Below, one piece after another: positions 54,059 through 63,156 of a stretch of 64,000 bases of DNA. The stretch covers positions 1 to 64,000 of the forward strand of contig PNNH01000005.1 of assembly GCA_013824165.1 (NCBI GenBank), read 5' to 3'. The translations under genes and the position numbers were made by a program. Below the pieces are notes generated by a model. That model was not told the origin of the DNA, made no database searches, and worked only from the letters and a program-made list of their open reading frames with translations. The DNA is from Methylibium sp. Lineage in GTDB: Bacteria > Pseudomonadota > Gammaproteobacteria > Burkholderiales > Burkholderiaceae_C. Each line of letters starts with the position of its first letter. Position 1 is the first letter of the stretch.

Positions 54059-54637
54059 ATGAACGGATTTAAGACATCGATCATCCGAGTTGTCTCGGTG
54101 GCGCTGCTGGGCGCAGCACTGACCGGTTGCGGCACGGTCGCGACTATGGGCAAGCTCGAGGAGGGGGCCGCCGCCGAGGCTGGCCGGATGTGGGACCGCT
54201 GGGTCGAGAGCGGTGGCGACATTGCCGTGGCCACCACCTGGGAGCGCAAGGTCAAGCCGGGCGTCACTCTGGACCAGATCGAGCAGGCGCTGGCCAGCGT
54301 CGCCACCGAGATGAATATTCGCCCGGTGGGCGAGTTGCCGCTGTCAAAGGAGTTGGAGGCGCGCAGCGGCAAGCCGGAGCGGCTGCTGAAGGTCTACAAC
54401 TACTGCAACCCGCAGACCGCGCGCAAGATGGTCGACTTCTCGCCGCACATGGCGGCCTATCTGCCTTGTCGCATCAGCATCGTTGAGCAGGCCGACGGCC
54501 TGTGGCTGTACACGCTCAACATGGACATGATGATCAAGATGGGCCGCAAGATGCCGCCTGAACTCAAGGTGGACACCATGAAGGTGCGCGAAGCGATTTG
54601 GCAGATGATGGAGAAGGGTTCGAAGGGCGACTTCTGA
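54059..54637 (+). CDS. DUF302-domain lipoprotein
   Basis: The 192-residue protein has a lipoprotein signal (VVSVALLGAALTGCGTV, lipobox cysteine C24). The central and C-terminal part resembles DUF302: LKVYNYCNPQTARKMVDFSP and AAYLPCRISIVEQADGLWLY, with the two conserved cysteines near residues 116 and 138. The DUF302 fold is of unknown function and is often found near sulfur-metabolism genes. The cysteines could carry sulfur. AGGAAATTCTC precedes the ATG; it follows the FadL gene by 42 nt and is ended by a terminator. Confidence 0.75.
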   Translation: MNGFKTSIIRVVSVALLGAALTGCGTVATMGKLEEGAAAEAGRMWDRWVESGGDIAVATTWERKVKPGVTLDQIEQALASVATEMNIRPVGELPLSKELEARSGKPERLLKVYNYCNPQTARKMVDFSPHMAAYLPCRISIVEQADGLWLYTLNMDMMIKMGRKMPPELKVDTMKVREAIWQMMEKGSKGDF

Positions 54638-54670
54638 GTCGCTGCCCTTTCAGGGCCGGTGTGAAGCAGG

Positions 54671-54693
54671 AGCGGGCCGCATGGCCCGCTTTT
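54671..54693. terminator. Terminator between DUF302 gene and dsrE-like gene
   Basis: AGCGGGCC-GCAT-GGCCCGCT forms an 8-bp stem with 4-nt loop and TTTT on its right side (54690-54693). It lies 34 nt after the DUF302 stop and 18 nt after the convergent dsrE-like stop. The T-run serves the plus-strand transcript. Confidence 0.8.
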
Positions 54694-54710
54694 CAATTGC
54701 TTCGCCAGAT

Positions 54711-55154
54711 TCAGGGCTTCAGATAGGCGTAGCTCTCGCGCGCCTGCAGTTTGCTGACTTCGGCAACGCCGGACGGCACGACCTTGGCCTCCATCACCAC
54801 GCGGTCAGCGGGGATCTTGCGGGAGACCAGGGTGTTGTTGCAGACGCGGAACTCGACACCGCGGCCAGACAACTCGCCGATGGCGCCCGCGAAAGGCTGG
54901 CCCGAGGCGTTCTCGGCACCATCGAGCAGGAAGTCGATGCCGGGGCCATGCGTCACGACGATGATCTTGGTCTTTGGCTCAGCATTCAGATGGTTGCGGA
55001 TATTGCCGATGGCTCTCGAAGCTTGCTGCACACCTTCGCTCAGGTGATAGACCACCTTGATGCCGGAATCGTCGGCACGCGCAGCGCTGGCCGCCGCGAT
55101 ACCGAAGGTGGCGGCCAGCAGGCCGCCCAAGTGAAATCGTCGTGTGTTTGACAT
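54711..55154 (-). CDS. Exported DsrE-family sulfur-carrier-like protein
   Basis: The 147-residue protein has a Tat-like signal (NTRRFHLGGLLAATFGIA, cleavage near ARA-DDSG) and a DsrE-like alpha/beta domain: IKVVYHLSEGVQQASRAIGN, KTKIIVVTHGPGIDFLLDGA, LSGRGVEFRVCNNTLVSRKI. The single cysteine C104 in EFRVCNNTL is at the position of the sulfur-binding cysteine of DsrE/TusD relatives. Periplasmic location is unusual for DsrE. The start at 55154 follows GAGGAGCGATGT; an in-frame start 14 codons upstream would prepend non-signal residues. Divergent from the YeeE/YedE gene. Confidence 0.82.
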   Translation of the reverse strand: MSNTRRFHLGGLLAATFGIAAASAARADDSGIKVVYHLSEGVQQASRAIGNIRNHLNAEPKTKIIVVTHGPGIDFLLDGAENASGQPFAGAIGELSGRGVEFRVCNNTLVSRKIPADRVVMEAKVVPSGVAEVSKLQARESYAYLKP

Positions 55155-55206
55155 ACATCGCTCCTCAACCGGGTGTCCGGGGTGTAAATTAGCCATTGCG
55201 CATACT

Positions 55207-55226
55207 AGGATTTAATGCCAAATCCT
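55207..55226. promoter_or_regulatory. Inverted repeat in the dsrE-like/yedE divergent promoter
   Basis: AGGATTT-N6-AAATCCT, perfect 7-bp arms with 6-nt centre, in the 109-nt gap between two divergent sulfur genes. Its size and symmetric position fit a dimeric regulator controlling both. No -10 or -35 is assigned. Confidence 0.5.
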
Positions 55227-55263
55227 GGCGCCTGACATACGGGCTTACGCCGACATCACCATC

Positions 55264-56397
55264 ATGCCGATCGAATCCCTCATCGACTCTCTCGGGCAGT
55301 CCAAGGCCTTGGCTTTGGGAGGGCTGTTGATCGGTTTCATGTTCGGCTTCTTCGCCCAGCGCTCGCGATTCTGCCTGCGCTCGGCCACCATCGAGTTTTC
55401 GCGCCGCGTGCATGGCGGCAAGTTGACGGTCTGGTTGTTCGCCTTCGCTGTCGCACTGCTGTCGACCCAAGGGCTGATCGCGCTGGGATGGCTGGATGTC
55501 AGCAGCGCGCGCCAGCTGGCGGCGCGTGGCAGCTTGTCGGGGGCAGCCATTGGCGGCGCGCTGTTCGGCGTCGGCATGATCCTGGCGCGTGGCTGTTCCA
55601 GCCGGTTGCTGGTGTTGGCCGCCCAGGGCAATCTGCGCTCTGTGCTGTCCGGGCTGGTGTTCGCGGTGACGGCCCAGGCCGCCTGGTCGGGCGTGCTCGC
55701 GCCCTGGCGCGAACAGATCTCTGGCTGGTGGACGGTGGATGGCGGTGCGGCCCGCGACCTGGTCGCGATCAGCGGCCTGGGGCGCACGGGCGCCCTGCTG
55801 TTCGGCGCCTTGTGGCTGATCGCCGCGGTCCGCTGGGCCCGCCATCAGCGCGTGCCCGCCTGGGGCTGGGCAGGGGCCAGCATGGTGGGCCTCAGCATCA
55901 CGGCTGCCTGGTGGTACACCGGCTCGGTCGCGGCAGCCGGGCTGGAAGCCGCGGCGGCGCCGGTGCAGAGCCTGAGCTTCACCGGCCCATCGGCCGAAGT
56001 GCTGGTGCGTGTGCTGTTCGCACCGGACAAGGCGCCGACCTTCGATCTGGGTCTGGTTCCTGGCGTCTTCCTGGGCTCCTTCGTGGCTGCGGCGCTGTTC
56101 CGTGAACTCAAGCTCGAAGGCTTTGCTGGCGGGGCCAGCATGCGCCGCTATCTGATCGGCGCCGTGCTGATGGGCTTTGGCGGCATGCTGGCCGGTGGCT
56201 GTGCGGTCGGTGCGGGCCTGTCCGGCGCGGCAGTCTTCACCATCACTTCCTGGGTCACGCTGTCGGCCATGTGGGCCGCTGCGGCGCTGACCGATTGGCT
56301 GGTGGACCAACGCGGCGAGCAGTTCGGTCGGGAAGCGGCACCGGCCGATCAAGCGATGCCCAGCCGCAGCTTTTCAAACCAGGGTCTGCGTCTATGA
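55264..56397 (+). CDS. YeeE/YedE-family sulfur (thiosulfate) transporter
   Basis: The 377-residue membrane protein has about nine to ten hydrophobic spans in two halves, each with the family's cysteine motif: QRSRFCLRSATIE (C37), ILARGCSSRLLVLAA (C111) and LAGGCAVGAGLSG (C313). In TsuA/YeeE these cysteines pass thiosulfate through the membrane. Short and long family members occur; this is the fused, long form. It begins the second half of the accessory module. The stop overlaps a tiny frame by 4 nt and the SoxH-like gene starts 82 nt later. Confidence 0.9.
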   Translation: MPIESLIDSLGQSKALALGGLLIGFMFGFFAQRSRFCLRSATIEFSRRVHGGKLTVWLFAFAVALLSTQGLIALGWLDVSSARQLAARGSLSGAAIGGALFGVGMILARGCSSRLLVLAAQGNLRSVLSGLVFAVTAQAAWSGVLAPWREQISGWWTVDGGAARDLVAISGLGRTGALLFGALWLIAAVRWARHQRVPAWGWAGASMVGLSITAAWWYTGSVAAAGLEAAAAPVQSLSFTGPSAEVLVRVLFAPDKAPTFDLGLVPGVFLGSFVAAALFRELKLEGFAGGASMRRYLIGAVLMGFGGMLAGGCAVGAGLSGAAVFTITSWVTLSAMWAAAALTDWLVDQRGEQFGREAAPADQAMPSRSFSNQGLRL

Positions 56398-56477
56398 GCC
56401 GCGCGGACAGCGCTGAAGCGGCGCAGCAGCGAGTAGCCAGCGCGACGGCAGACGCCGCCGCGCGCCAAGCGAGATAG
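56394..56477 (+). CDS. Very short Ala-rich reading frame (doubtful)
   Basis: ATG at 56394 overlaps the yedE stop (ATGA) and opens 27 codons: Ala/Arg/Gln-rich with no motif, ending 2 nt before the SoxH-like ATG. It might be a coupling leader that passes ribosomes from yedE to the next gene. Composition alone cannot separate it from chance in G/C-rich DNA. Confidence 0.2.
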   Translation: MSRADSAEAAQQRVASATADAAARQAR

Positions 56478-56479
56478 CG

Positions 56480-57451
56480 ATGACATTCCTCCTCCAACAC
56501 GCGTTGCGCCGCAAGCGCAGCTTCGTCACCGCGCTGGCGGTGGCTGCGCTGGCTGCAATGCATGCGCCGGCAGCACTGGCTCAGAAAGTCCAGGCCGTGC
56601 AGGTGGCGCCGCAGACCTGGATGGTGCAGGGCGAGTCCGCGCTGGGCTCGTCCGCGAACCGCAACTTCATCTCCAACGCCGCCTTTGTCGTTACCGATGA
56701 CGGCGTCGTGGTCGTGGATGCACTCGGCTCACCGGCGCTGGCGCTGGAGTTGATGGCCGAAATCCGGCGCATCACGCCCAAGCCGATCAAGCACCTGATC
56801 ATCACGCACTACCACGCCGACCACATCTACGGTCTGCAGGAGTTCAAGGCCGCTGGCGTGCAGTTGATCGGCCAGAAGGACGGCCAGCTGTATCTGCACT
56901 CCGAGACCGCCGAGTTGCGCCTGAAGGCCAGCCGCGAGGAGATGTTCCCTTGGATCGACGAGAAAACCCACTTGGTGCCGGCCGACCGCTGGGTGAGCGG
57001 GACCACGACCCTGCGTCTGGGTGGGCTGGACTTCGTGCTGCAAGCCGCCGGGCCTGCGCATACGCCGGAGGATCTGGTGGTCTATGTGCCGCAGCTCAAG
57101 CTGCTGGTGGCGGGTGACCTGGTGTTCCGCGGCCGCGTGCCCTTTGTCGGCCAGGCGGACAGTGGCAGCTGGATCGCGGCGCTGGATCGCCTGCTGGCCT
57201 TCGACACGGCGGTGGTCGTGCCTGGGCATGGCCCAGTGTCGATGACGGCCCGCGAAGACCTGCAGCTGACGCGCGACTACCTGGCTTATCTGCGCCAGAC
57301 CATGGGCGATGCCGCACGCGATCTTGAGCCGTTCGAGGAGGCCTACGCCAAGACCGACTGGTCGCGCTTTGCCAAGCTGCCGTTGTTTGGCGTGGCCAAC
57401 CGCATCAATGCCTACAACACCTATTTGCTGATGGAGCAATCAGCCAAATGA
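56480..57451 (+). CDS. SoxH-like exported metallo-beta-lactamase-fold hydrolase
   Basis: The 323-residue protein has a signal peptide (SFVTALAVAALAAMHAPAALA), then an MBL fold with intact metal motif ITHYHADHIYGLQEF (HxHxDH), AGPAHTPEDLVVYVPQLKLL (third His), LVAGDLVFRGRVP (Asp) and VVPGHGPVSM (last His). It resembles SoxH and the quinoprotein-relay metallohydrolases, which are non-essential for thiosulfate oxidation; a glyoxalase-II- or persulfide-dioxygenase-like role on periplasmic sulfur thiols is possible. ATGA overlap links it to the thioredoxin-like gene. Confidence 0.85.
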   Translation: MTFLLQHALRRKRSFVTALAVAALAAMHAPAALAQKVQAVQVAPQTWMVQGESALGSSANRNFISNAAFVVTDDGVVVVDALGSPALALELMAEIRRITPKPIKHLIITHYHADHIYGLQEFKAAGVQLIGQKDGQLYLHSETAELRLKASREEMFPWIDEKTHLVPADRWVSGTTTLRLGGLDFVLQAAGPAHTPEDLVVYVPQLKLLVAGDLVFRGRVPFVGQADSGSWIAALDRLLAFDTAVVVPGHGPVSMTAREDLQLTRDYLAYLRQTMGDAARDLEPFEEAYAKTDWSRFAKLPLFGVANRINAYNTYLLMEQSAK

Positions 57452-57948
57452 CGCTGCGTCGAAGAGATCTGTTGCCGGCGATGGCGCTGGCACCTTGGGC
57501 GTTTGGTGCGCAGGCCACGCCGCCCGCGCGTGGCGAGGCGGTGAATTGGCCGCAGCAGCTCAGCCTGCTGGATGGTCGCGCCTGGACGACCGAGCAGTGG
57601 CGTGATCGCGCGGCTGTGATCGTGTTCTGGTCCTTGCACTGCGGCTTTTGCGAGCGCCACAACGTGCATGTCGAAAAACTGCACCGGGCGGCGGCTGGCA
57701 AGCGCCTCAGCGTGCTGACCGTCGTGGCCGAGTTTGACGCCGACGCCGTGCGGCGGCGCATGGCACAGCGCGCCTGGACATTCCCCGTGACCTTGGGCCG
57801 CGAGCCGCTGGCTGCTGCGCTGGGCGCGCGGCGCAGCGTGCCGCTGACCGTCACGGTCGATCGAAAGGGGCGCCTCAGCGAGGTGATCCCGGGCGAGATG
57901 TTTGAGGCGGATGTGCTCGGCTTCATGCAACTCGCCGAGCGCGGCTGA
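57448..57948 (+). CDS. Exported thioredoxin-like (TlpA/SoxW-type) protein
   Basis: The 166-residue protein has a Tat-like signal (TLRRRDLLPAMALAPWAFGA) and a thioredoxin fold with VIVFWSLHCGFCERHNVHVE, active site C65-GF-C68, and RRSVPLTVTVDRKGRL with the cis-proline. It would supply or remove thiol reducing power in the periplasm, for example to SoxY (SoxW in Paracoccus has this role, driven by SoxV). No soxV/ccdA-like gene is in the window. The ATG overlaps the stop of the SoxH-like gene by 4 nt. Confidence 0.85.
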   Translation: MTLRRRDLLPAMALAPWAFGAQATPPARGEAVNWPQQLSLLDGRAWTTEQWRDRAAVIVFWSLHCGFCERHNVHVEKLHRAAAGKRLSVLTVVAEFDADAVRRRMAQRAWTFPVTLGREPLAAALGARRSVPLTVTVDRKGRLSEVIPGEMFEADVLGFMQLAERG

Positions 57949-58011
57949 AGGAAGTTTTGCGCCCCAAAGTGGTGCTTGTTTTATCGATTCGGCATATTGA
58001 TCAAAACTATC

Positions 58012-58026
58012 ATTGATTGCATCAAT
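58012..58026. promoter_or_regulatory. Inverted repeat before the chemoreceptor gene
   Basis: ATTGAT-TGC-ATCAAT, perfect 6-bp arms, in a 105-nt AT-rich gap (CATATTGATCAAAACTATC...). A further TTGATCAA palindrome lies at 57997-58004. It lies 28 nt before the mcp ATG. Possible operator or promoter element. Confidence 0.4.
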
Positions 58027-58053
58027 TCTTGTGCCGTTGACCTTGGATAGAGC

Positions 58054-59622
58054 ATGCTGAACAACTTCCGGATCTCGCAACGTTTCGTCACCATCATGGC
58101 CATGTTCTGGCTGAGCTTTGGTGTGCTGGCGAGCTTGGCCCTCTGGGGCTTGTTCGTTGGTGCCGACAGGCTTGACTATGTCGCAAAGCAGCGTCTTTCG
58201 ACCGTAGCTCAATTGCATGCGGTACTCAAGAACAACCAGGCCAACCGCACCGAAGTACTACTGGCCTTCCAGCACGCCCCGACGAGTCCGTTGGCAGCGA
58301 TTCACGAGCATCCTGTCAGCCTGCACCTGGATTTGATCGTGAAGCGCCGCGCCGAGAACGATGAAGCATGGCCGAGGCTGGGTGCTGGCTTCATCAGTCC
58401 AGAAGAAAAAGCCCTGTTTGAGGATGCCGATGCAAAACGTAAGGCTTGGACGGTCCGGGTCGATGCGACCCTGGCGGCGATGAAGGCCGGCGATTTCTCG
58501 GACACCGTCATGGCCTCTTTTTTGCAGGCTGGGCGCCGAGAAGGCATGGCCTTGTTCGATGCGCTGGAGGGGCTGAGCAAGTTTCAGCAGGAGCGCGCAG
58601 TGGCTGCTGCCGAGCAGGCCAAGCAGCGCGCTCAGGCTTTGCTCGCTGTCTTCGTGGCGCTGGCCTTGTTGGTTGGCCTGCCTGCGACCTGGATGTTCTT
58701 CGGGCTGCTGGCACGCATCCGCTCTGGCTTTGCCAAGGCGGACGCGCTGTCCACCGCGATTGCCGCCGGGGACCTTAGCCAGGCGGTGCAGGCCGATGGC
58801 CGCGACGAGATCGGTCATCTGTTGGGCCAGATGGGCCTGATGCGCGAGCGGCTGCTGAGCCTGATCCGCGAGGTGCGCAGCGCCGCCGATGGCGTGCAAA
58901 CTGCAGCCGACGAAGTGGCCTCGGGCAATATGGACCTATCAGGCCGCACCGAGCAGACCGCCAGCCAGCTGCAGCAGACGGCCAGCACGACGGACGAACT
59001 CAGCACCACGGTGCGGCAGAACGCCGATAACGCGGGTCAGGCCAATCAGCTGGCGCAGGGCGCCAGCGAGGTGGCCGGGCGCGGCGGCGCGGTGGTCGGC
59101 GAAGTGGTGGCGACGATGCGCGGCATCAACGACAGCAGCCGCAAGATTGCCGACATCATTGGCGTCATCGATGGCATTGCCTTCCAGACCAATATCCTTG
59201 CGCTGAACGCAGCCGTCGAGGCTGCGCGGGCCGGCGAGCAGGGCCGCGGCTTCGCCGTGGTGGCCTCCGAGGTGCGCAGTCTGGCGCAGCGCAGCGCAGC
59301 TGCCGCGCGCGAAATCAAGACGCTGATCTCGACCAGCGTCGAGCATGTCGAGCAGGGTACTGTGCTGGTGGACCGCGCCGGCAGCACCATGCAAGAGGTG
59401 GTGGATGCGATCCGCCGCGTCAGCGACATCGTGGCCGAGATCAGCGTCGCCAGCCGCGAGCAGAGCGAAGGTGTCAGCCTGGTCGGCAATGCGATCACGC
59501 AAATGGACCAGAGCACGCAGCAGAACGCCGCGCTGGTCGAGCAGAGCGCCGCCGCCGCTGCCAGCCTGCGCGAGCAGGCCAATCAGCTGGTAGCTGCGGT
59601 GTCAGGCTTCAAGCTGCCCTGA
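58054..59622 (+). CDS. Methyl-accepting chemotaxis protein with four-helix-bundle sensor
   Basis: The 522-residue chemoreceptor has a first membrane segment ([24 protein letters not shown] region, 10-33), a periplasmic helical sensor (about 34-190) of 4HB type with [20 protein letters not shown], a second segment ([20 protein letters not shown]), HAMP (about 220-270) and a cytoplasmic coiled coil with the hairpin tip [20 protein letters not shown] and [20 protein letters not shown]. No CheR-tethering pentapeptide is at the C-terminus. It follows the sox accessory genes after 105 nt, suggesting taxis to a sulfur compound or redox state, which is inference. Confidence 0.9.
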   Translation: MLNNFRISQRFVTIMAMFWLSFGVLASLALWGLFVGADRLDYVAKQRLSTVAQLHAVLKNNQANRTEVLLAFQHAPTSPLAAIHEHPVSLHLDLIVKRRAENDEAWPRLGAGFISPEEKALFEDADAKRKAWTVRVDATLAAMKAGDFSDTVMASFLQAGRREGMALFDALEGLSKFQQERAVAAAEQAKQRAQALLAVFVALALLVGLPATWMFFGLLARIRSGFAKADALSTAIAAGDLSQAVQADGRDEIGHLLGQMGLMRERLLSLIREVRSAADGVQTAADEVASGNMDLSGRTEQTASQLQQTASTTDELSTTVRQNADNAGQANQLAQGASEVAGRGGAVVGEVVATMRGINDSSRKIADIIGVIDGIAFQTNILALNAAVEAARAGEQGRGFAVVASEVRSLAQRSAAAAREIKTLISTSVEHVEQGTVLVDRAGSTMQEVVDAIRRVSDIVAEISVASREQSEGVSLVGNAITQMDQSTQQNAALVEQSAAAAASLREQANQLVAAVSGFKLP

Positions 59623-59624
59623 AC

Positions 59625-59646
59625 GTCGCCGGGTTGCGGCGGCGAC
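59625..59646. terminator. Hairpin between convergent mcp and metallo-hydrolase genes
   Basis: GTCGCCG pairs with CGGCGAC (59625-59631 with 59640-59646) in the 28-nt gap between the two convergent stops. No T-run follows on either side. It is placed where a bidirectional terminator is needed, but strength is uncertain. Confidence 0.4.
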
Positions 59647-59650
59647 AGCC

Positions 59651-60574
59651 TCACTCCCGCTCCAGCTCCAGATAGGTGCGGCTGGCATTGCCGGGCATCA
59701 GCTCCGCCGCATTGAGCAAGCGCATGAAGGGACGGGCGTCGAAGCTGCGCACCGCCGGGCTGACGTCCTGCCCCTCCTCGACGGCCTTCTTCATGTGCGC
59801 GCGCAGCGCGAGCAGATAGGCCTGGGTGTCGGCCTTGGCGGTAGCGACGTCGGTGGGCGCACCATGGCCGGGCACCAGCACGCTTGGCCTGAGCGCTTCG
59901 ATGACGGCGAAAGTTTGCAGCCAGCGCTTGGTGTTGCTGACCGGCAGCACGCCCAGCATGCGCTGCGTGTAGACCACGTCGCCGCTGAAGAGCACGCCCT
60001 GCTGTGGCAGCCAGACCATCATGTCGCCGGGGGTGTGCGCGCCGCCGCGGTGCTTGAGCTCAATGCGCAGGCCACCGAGTTCCAGGATCTCGTTCTCGCC
60101 ACTAATCCAGCGCGTTGGCAGCGTTGGCACCGTGCCGTCGGCCTTGGCGCCGAGCACCGCGCGCAGCGCTTGCAGATGCTCGCTGCCGCGGCTTTGCATA
60201 TCAGCCTGCCCGTTGGCATGGGCTATCAGCTCGGCGCCCTGGGCCTTGAAGAAGCCATTGCCGAGCCAGCGGTGATCCTGCCCGCCGGTGTTGACGACCC
60301 ATTTGATGCGCGTCGCGCCAACCTTGGCCGCCGCCGCGGCGATAGCCTGCGCCGACTGCCAGGTCGCGCCGCTGTCGATGAGCAGCGCGCCCTCGGGCGT
60401 GAGCACCAGGCCGATATTGGCATTCAGCCCCTCGTTCTCGGGCGTGCGTGCACCTGTCTCGCCGACGAAGGCATAGACGCCAGCGGCCACAGGCTTGAAC
60501 TGCACATCGACAGCGAGAGCCGGTGCAGTGAGTGTCAGGGTCAGGACGAGAGCACTTGCGGTGGTCTTGAACAT
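59651..60574 (-). CDS. Exported metallo-beta-lactamase-fold protein with degenerate metal site
   Basis: The 307-residue protein has a signal peptide (ALVLTLTLTAPALA) and an MBL fold, but where HxHxDH should be it reads VVNTGGQDHRWLGN: T96 and G98 replace the first two histidines, while D100 and H101 remain. Later ligands are kept: GGAHTPGDMMVW, FSGDVVYTQR and LVPGHGAPTD. Zinc binding at site 1 is likely lost or altered. It resembles the SoxH-like protein at 56480-57451 in layout. Start at 60574; a longer frame upstream overlaps cbbR. Convergent with mcp, downstream of cbbR (46 nt). Confidence 0.82.
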   Translation of the reverse strand: MFKTTASALVLTLTLTAPALAVDVQFKPVAAGVYAFVGETGARTPENEGLNANIGLVLTPEGALLIDSGATWQSAQAIAAAAAKVGATRIKWVVNTGGQDHRWLGNGFFKAQGAELIAHANGQADMQSRGSEHLQALRAVLGAKADGTVPTLPTRWISGENEILELGGLRIELKHRGGAHTPGDMMVWLPQQGVLFSGDVVYTQRMLGVLPVSNTKRWLQTFAVIEALRPSVLVPGHGAPTDVATAKADTQAYLLALRAHMKKAVEEGQDVSPAVRSFDARPFMRLLNAAELMPGNASRTYLELERE

Positions 60575-60620
60575 CGTGAACTCCGGTGCGGTGGGGTCAG
60601 GCAGGCGGCGACGCGTCCGC

Positions 60621-61577
60621 TCAAGGGGCTGGCGGATTGATGGTCCCGTGCGCCAGCAGGGGCTGGTCATGCCGCTGCAGATGCGCCTCGGCATGCTCCA
60701 GCACGAAATAACGAAAAGCTTCCGCGGCCGGTGATAGCAGCTTGCTCTGCATGCGAACCAGGTTCCAGGTGCGCATCACCGGCGTGTGCTCGACGTCCAG
60801 CAGCTTCAGCGCCCCGGCGCGCAGCTCCAGGCCTAGCGTGTGCAAGGACAGGAAGGCCACGCCCATGCCTGCGATGACGGCCTGTTTGATGGTCTCGTTG
60901 CTGGGCATCTCCATCGCGATGCGCGGCGACAGATGGTGGTCGCGGAAGAAGGCGTCCATCACATTGCGCGTGCCGGAGCCGGCCTCGCGGGCGATGAAGC
61001 GCTGATTCACCAGCGCCTCCAGCGGCACATGGTCCAGCGCGGCCAAGGGGTGCTCAGGCGCTGCAACGAAAACCTGCGGGTGTGCGGCAAAGGGCTCGGC
61101 CCGGGTGGCCAACTCCTTGGGTGGGCGACCCATCACCGCCAGATCCACCTCGCCGGACTGCAGCAGCGCCACCAGCTGTTCCCGGTTCTGGCAGACCGAG
61201 AGCTTGACCTCGATGCCCGGATGTTCGTCGTGAAAGCGCGCCAGCAACTGCGGCACGAAGTATTTGGCGGTGCTCACCAGGCCGACTGACAGCAGGCCGC
61301 TCTCGGCACCCTTGAAGCGCGCCATCGCGTCGTCCGCCTCTTTCAGCGTGGCCAGCAGGCGCCGGGCATAGACCAGGAAGTATTCGCCCGTTGTGGTCAG
61401 TGTCACCTGGCGGCCACGGCGCTCGAACAGCGGCAGACCGAGCTGCGATTCCAGCTCCTTGACCTGCATGGTGACGGCCGGCGGTGTCAGGTGCAGCGCC
61501 TCAGCGGCACGCGCGAAGCTCAGGCCCTTGGCCACTTCGGTGAAGACGCGCAGCTGGCGGAAGCTGATGTTGAGCAT
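60621..61577 (-). CDS. cbbR: LysR-type regulator CbbR
   Basis: The 318-residue LysR protein has the N-terminal HTH (FRQLRVFTEVAKGLSFARAA, LHLTPPAVTMQVKELESQLG) and an effector domain (GLVSTAKYFVPQLLARFHDE, VAAPEHPLAALDHVPLEALV). Its divergent position directly before cbbL identifies it as CbbR, which activates Calvin-cycle genes in response to metabolites such as RuBP, PEP or NADPH. The 112-nt gap to cbbL holds a 20-bp palindrome. Confidence 0.93.
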   Translation of the reverse strand: MLNISFRQLRVFTEVAKGLSFARAAEALHLTPPAVTMQVKELESQLGLPLFERRGRQVTLTTTGEYFLVYARRLLATLKEADDAMARFKGAESGLLSVGLVSTAKYFVPQLLARFHDEHPGIEVKLSVCQNREQLVALLQSGEVDLAVMGRPPKELATRAEPFAAHPQVFVAAPEHPLAALDHVPLEALVNQRFIAREAGSGTRNVMDAFFRDHHLSPRIAMEMPSNETIKQAVIAGMGVAFLSLHTLGLELRAGALKLLDVEHTPVMRTWNLVRMQSKLLSPAAEAFRYFVLEHAEAHLQRHDQPLLAHGTINPPAP

Positions 61578-61584
61578 TCAGTAA

Positions 61585-63156
<1,572 letters not shown>

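Noticed and set aside
57997-58030. Possible sigma-28 (FliA) promoter before the chemoreceptor
   Set aside because: TCAAAACT...CATCAAT only loosely resembles TAAAGTTT-N11-GCCGATAA; the match is too weak to call.
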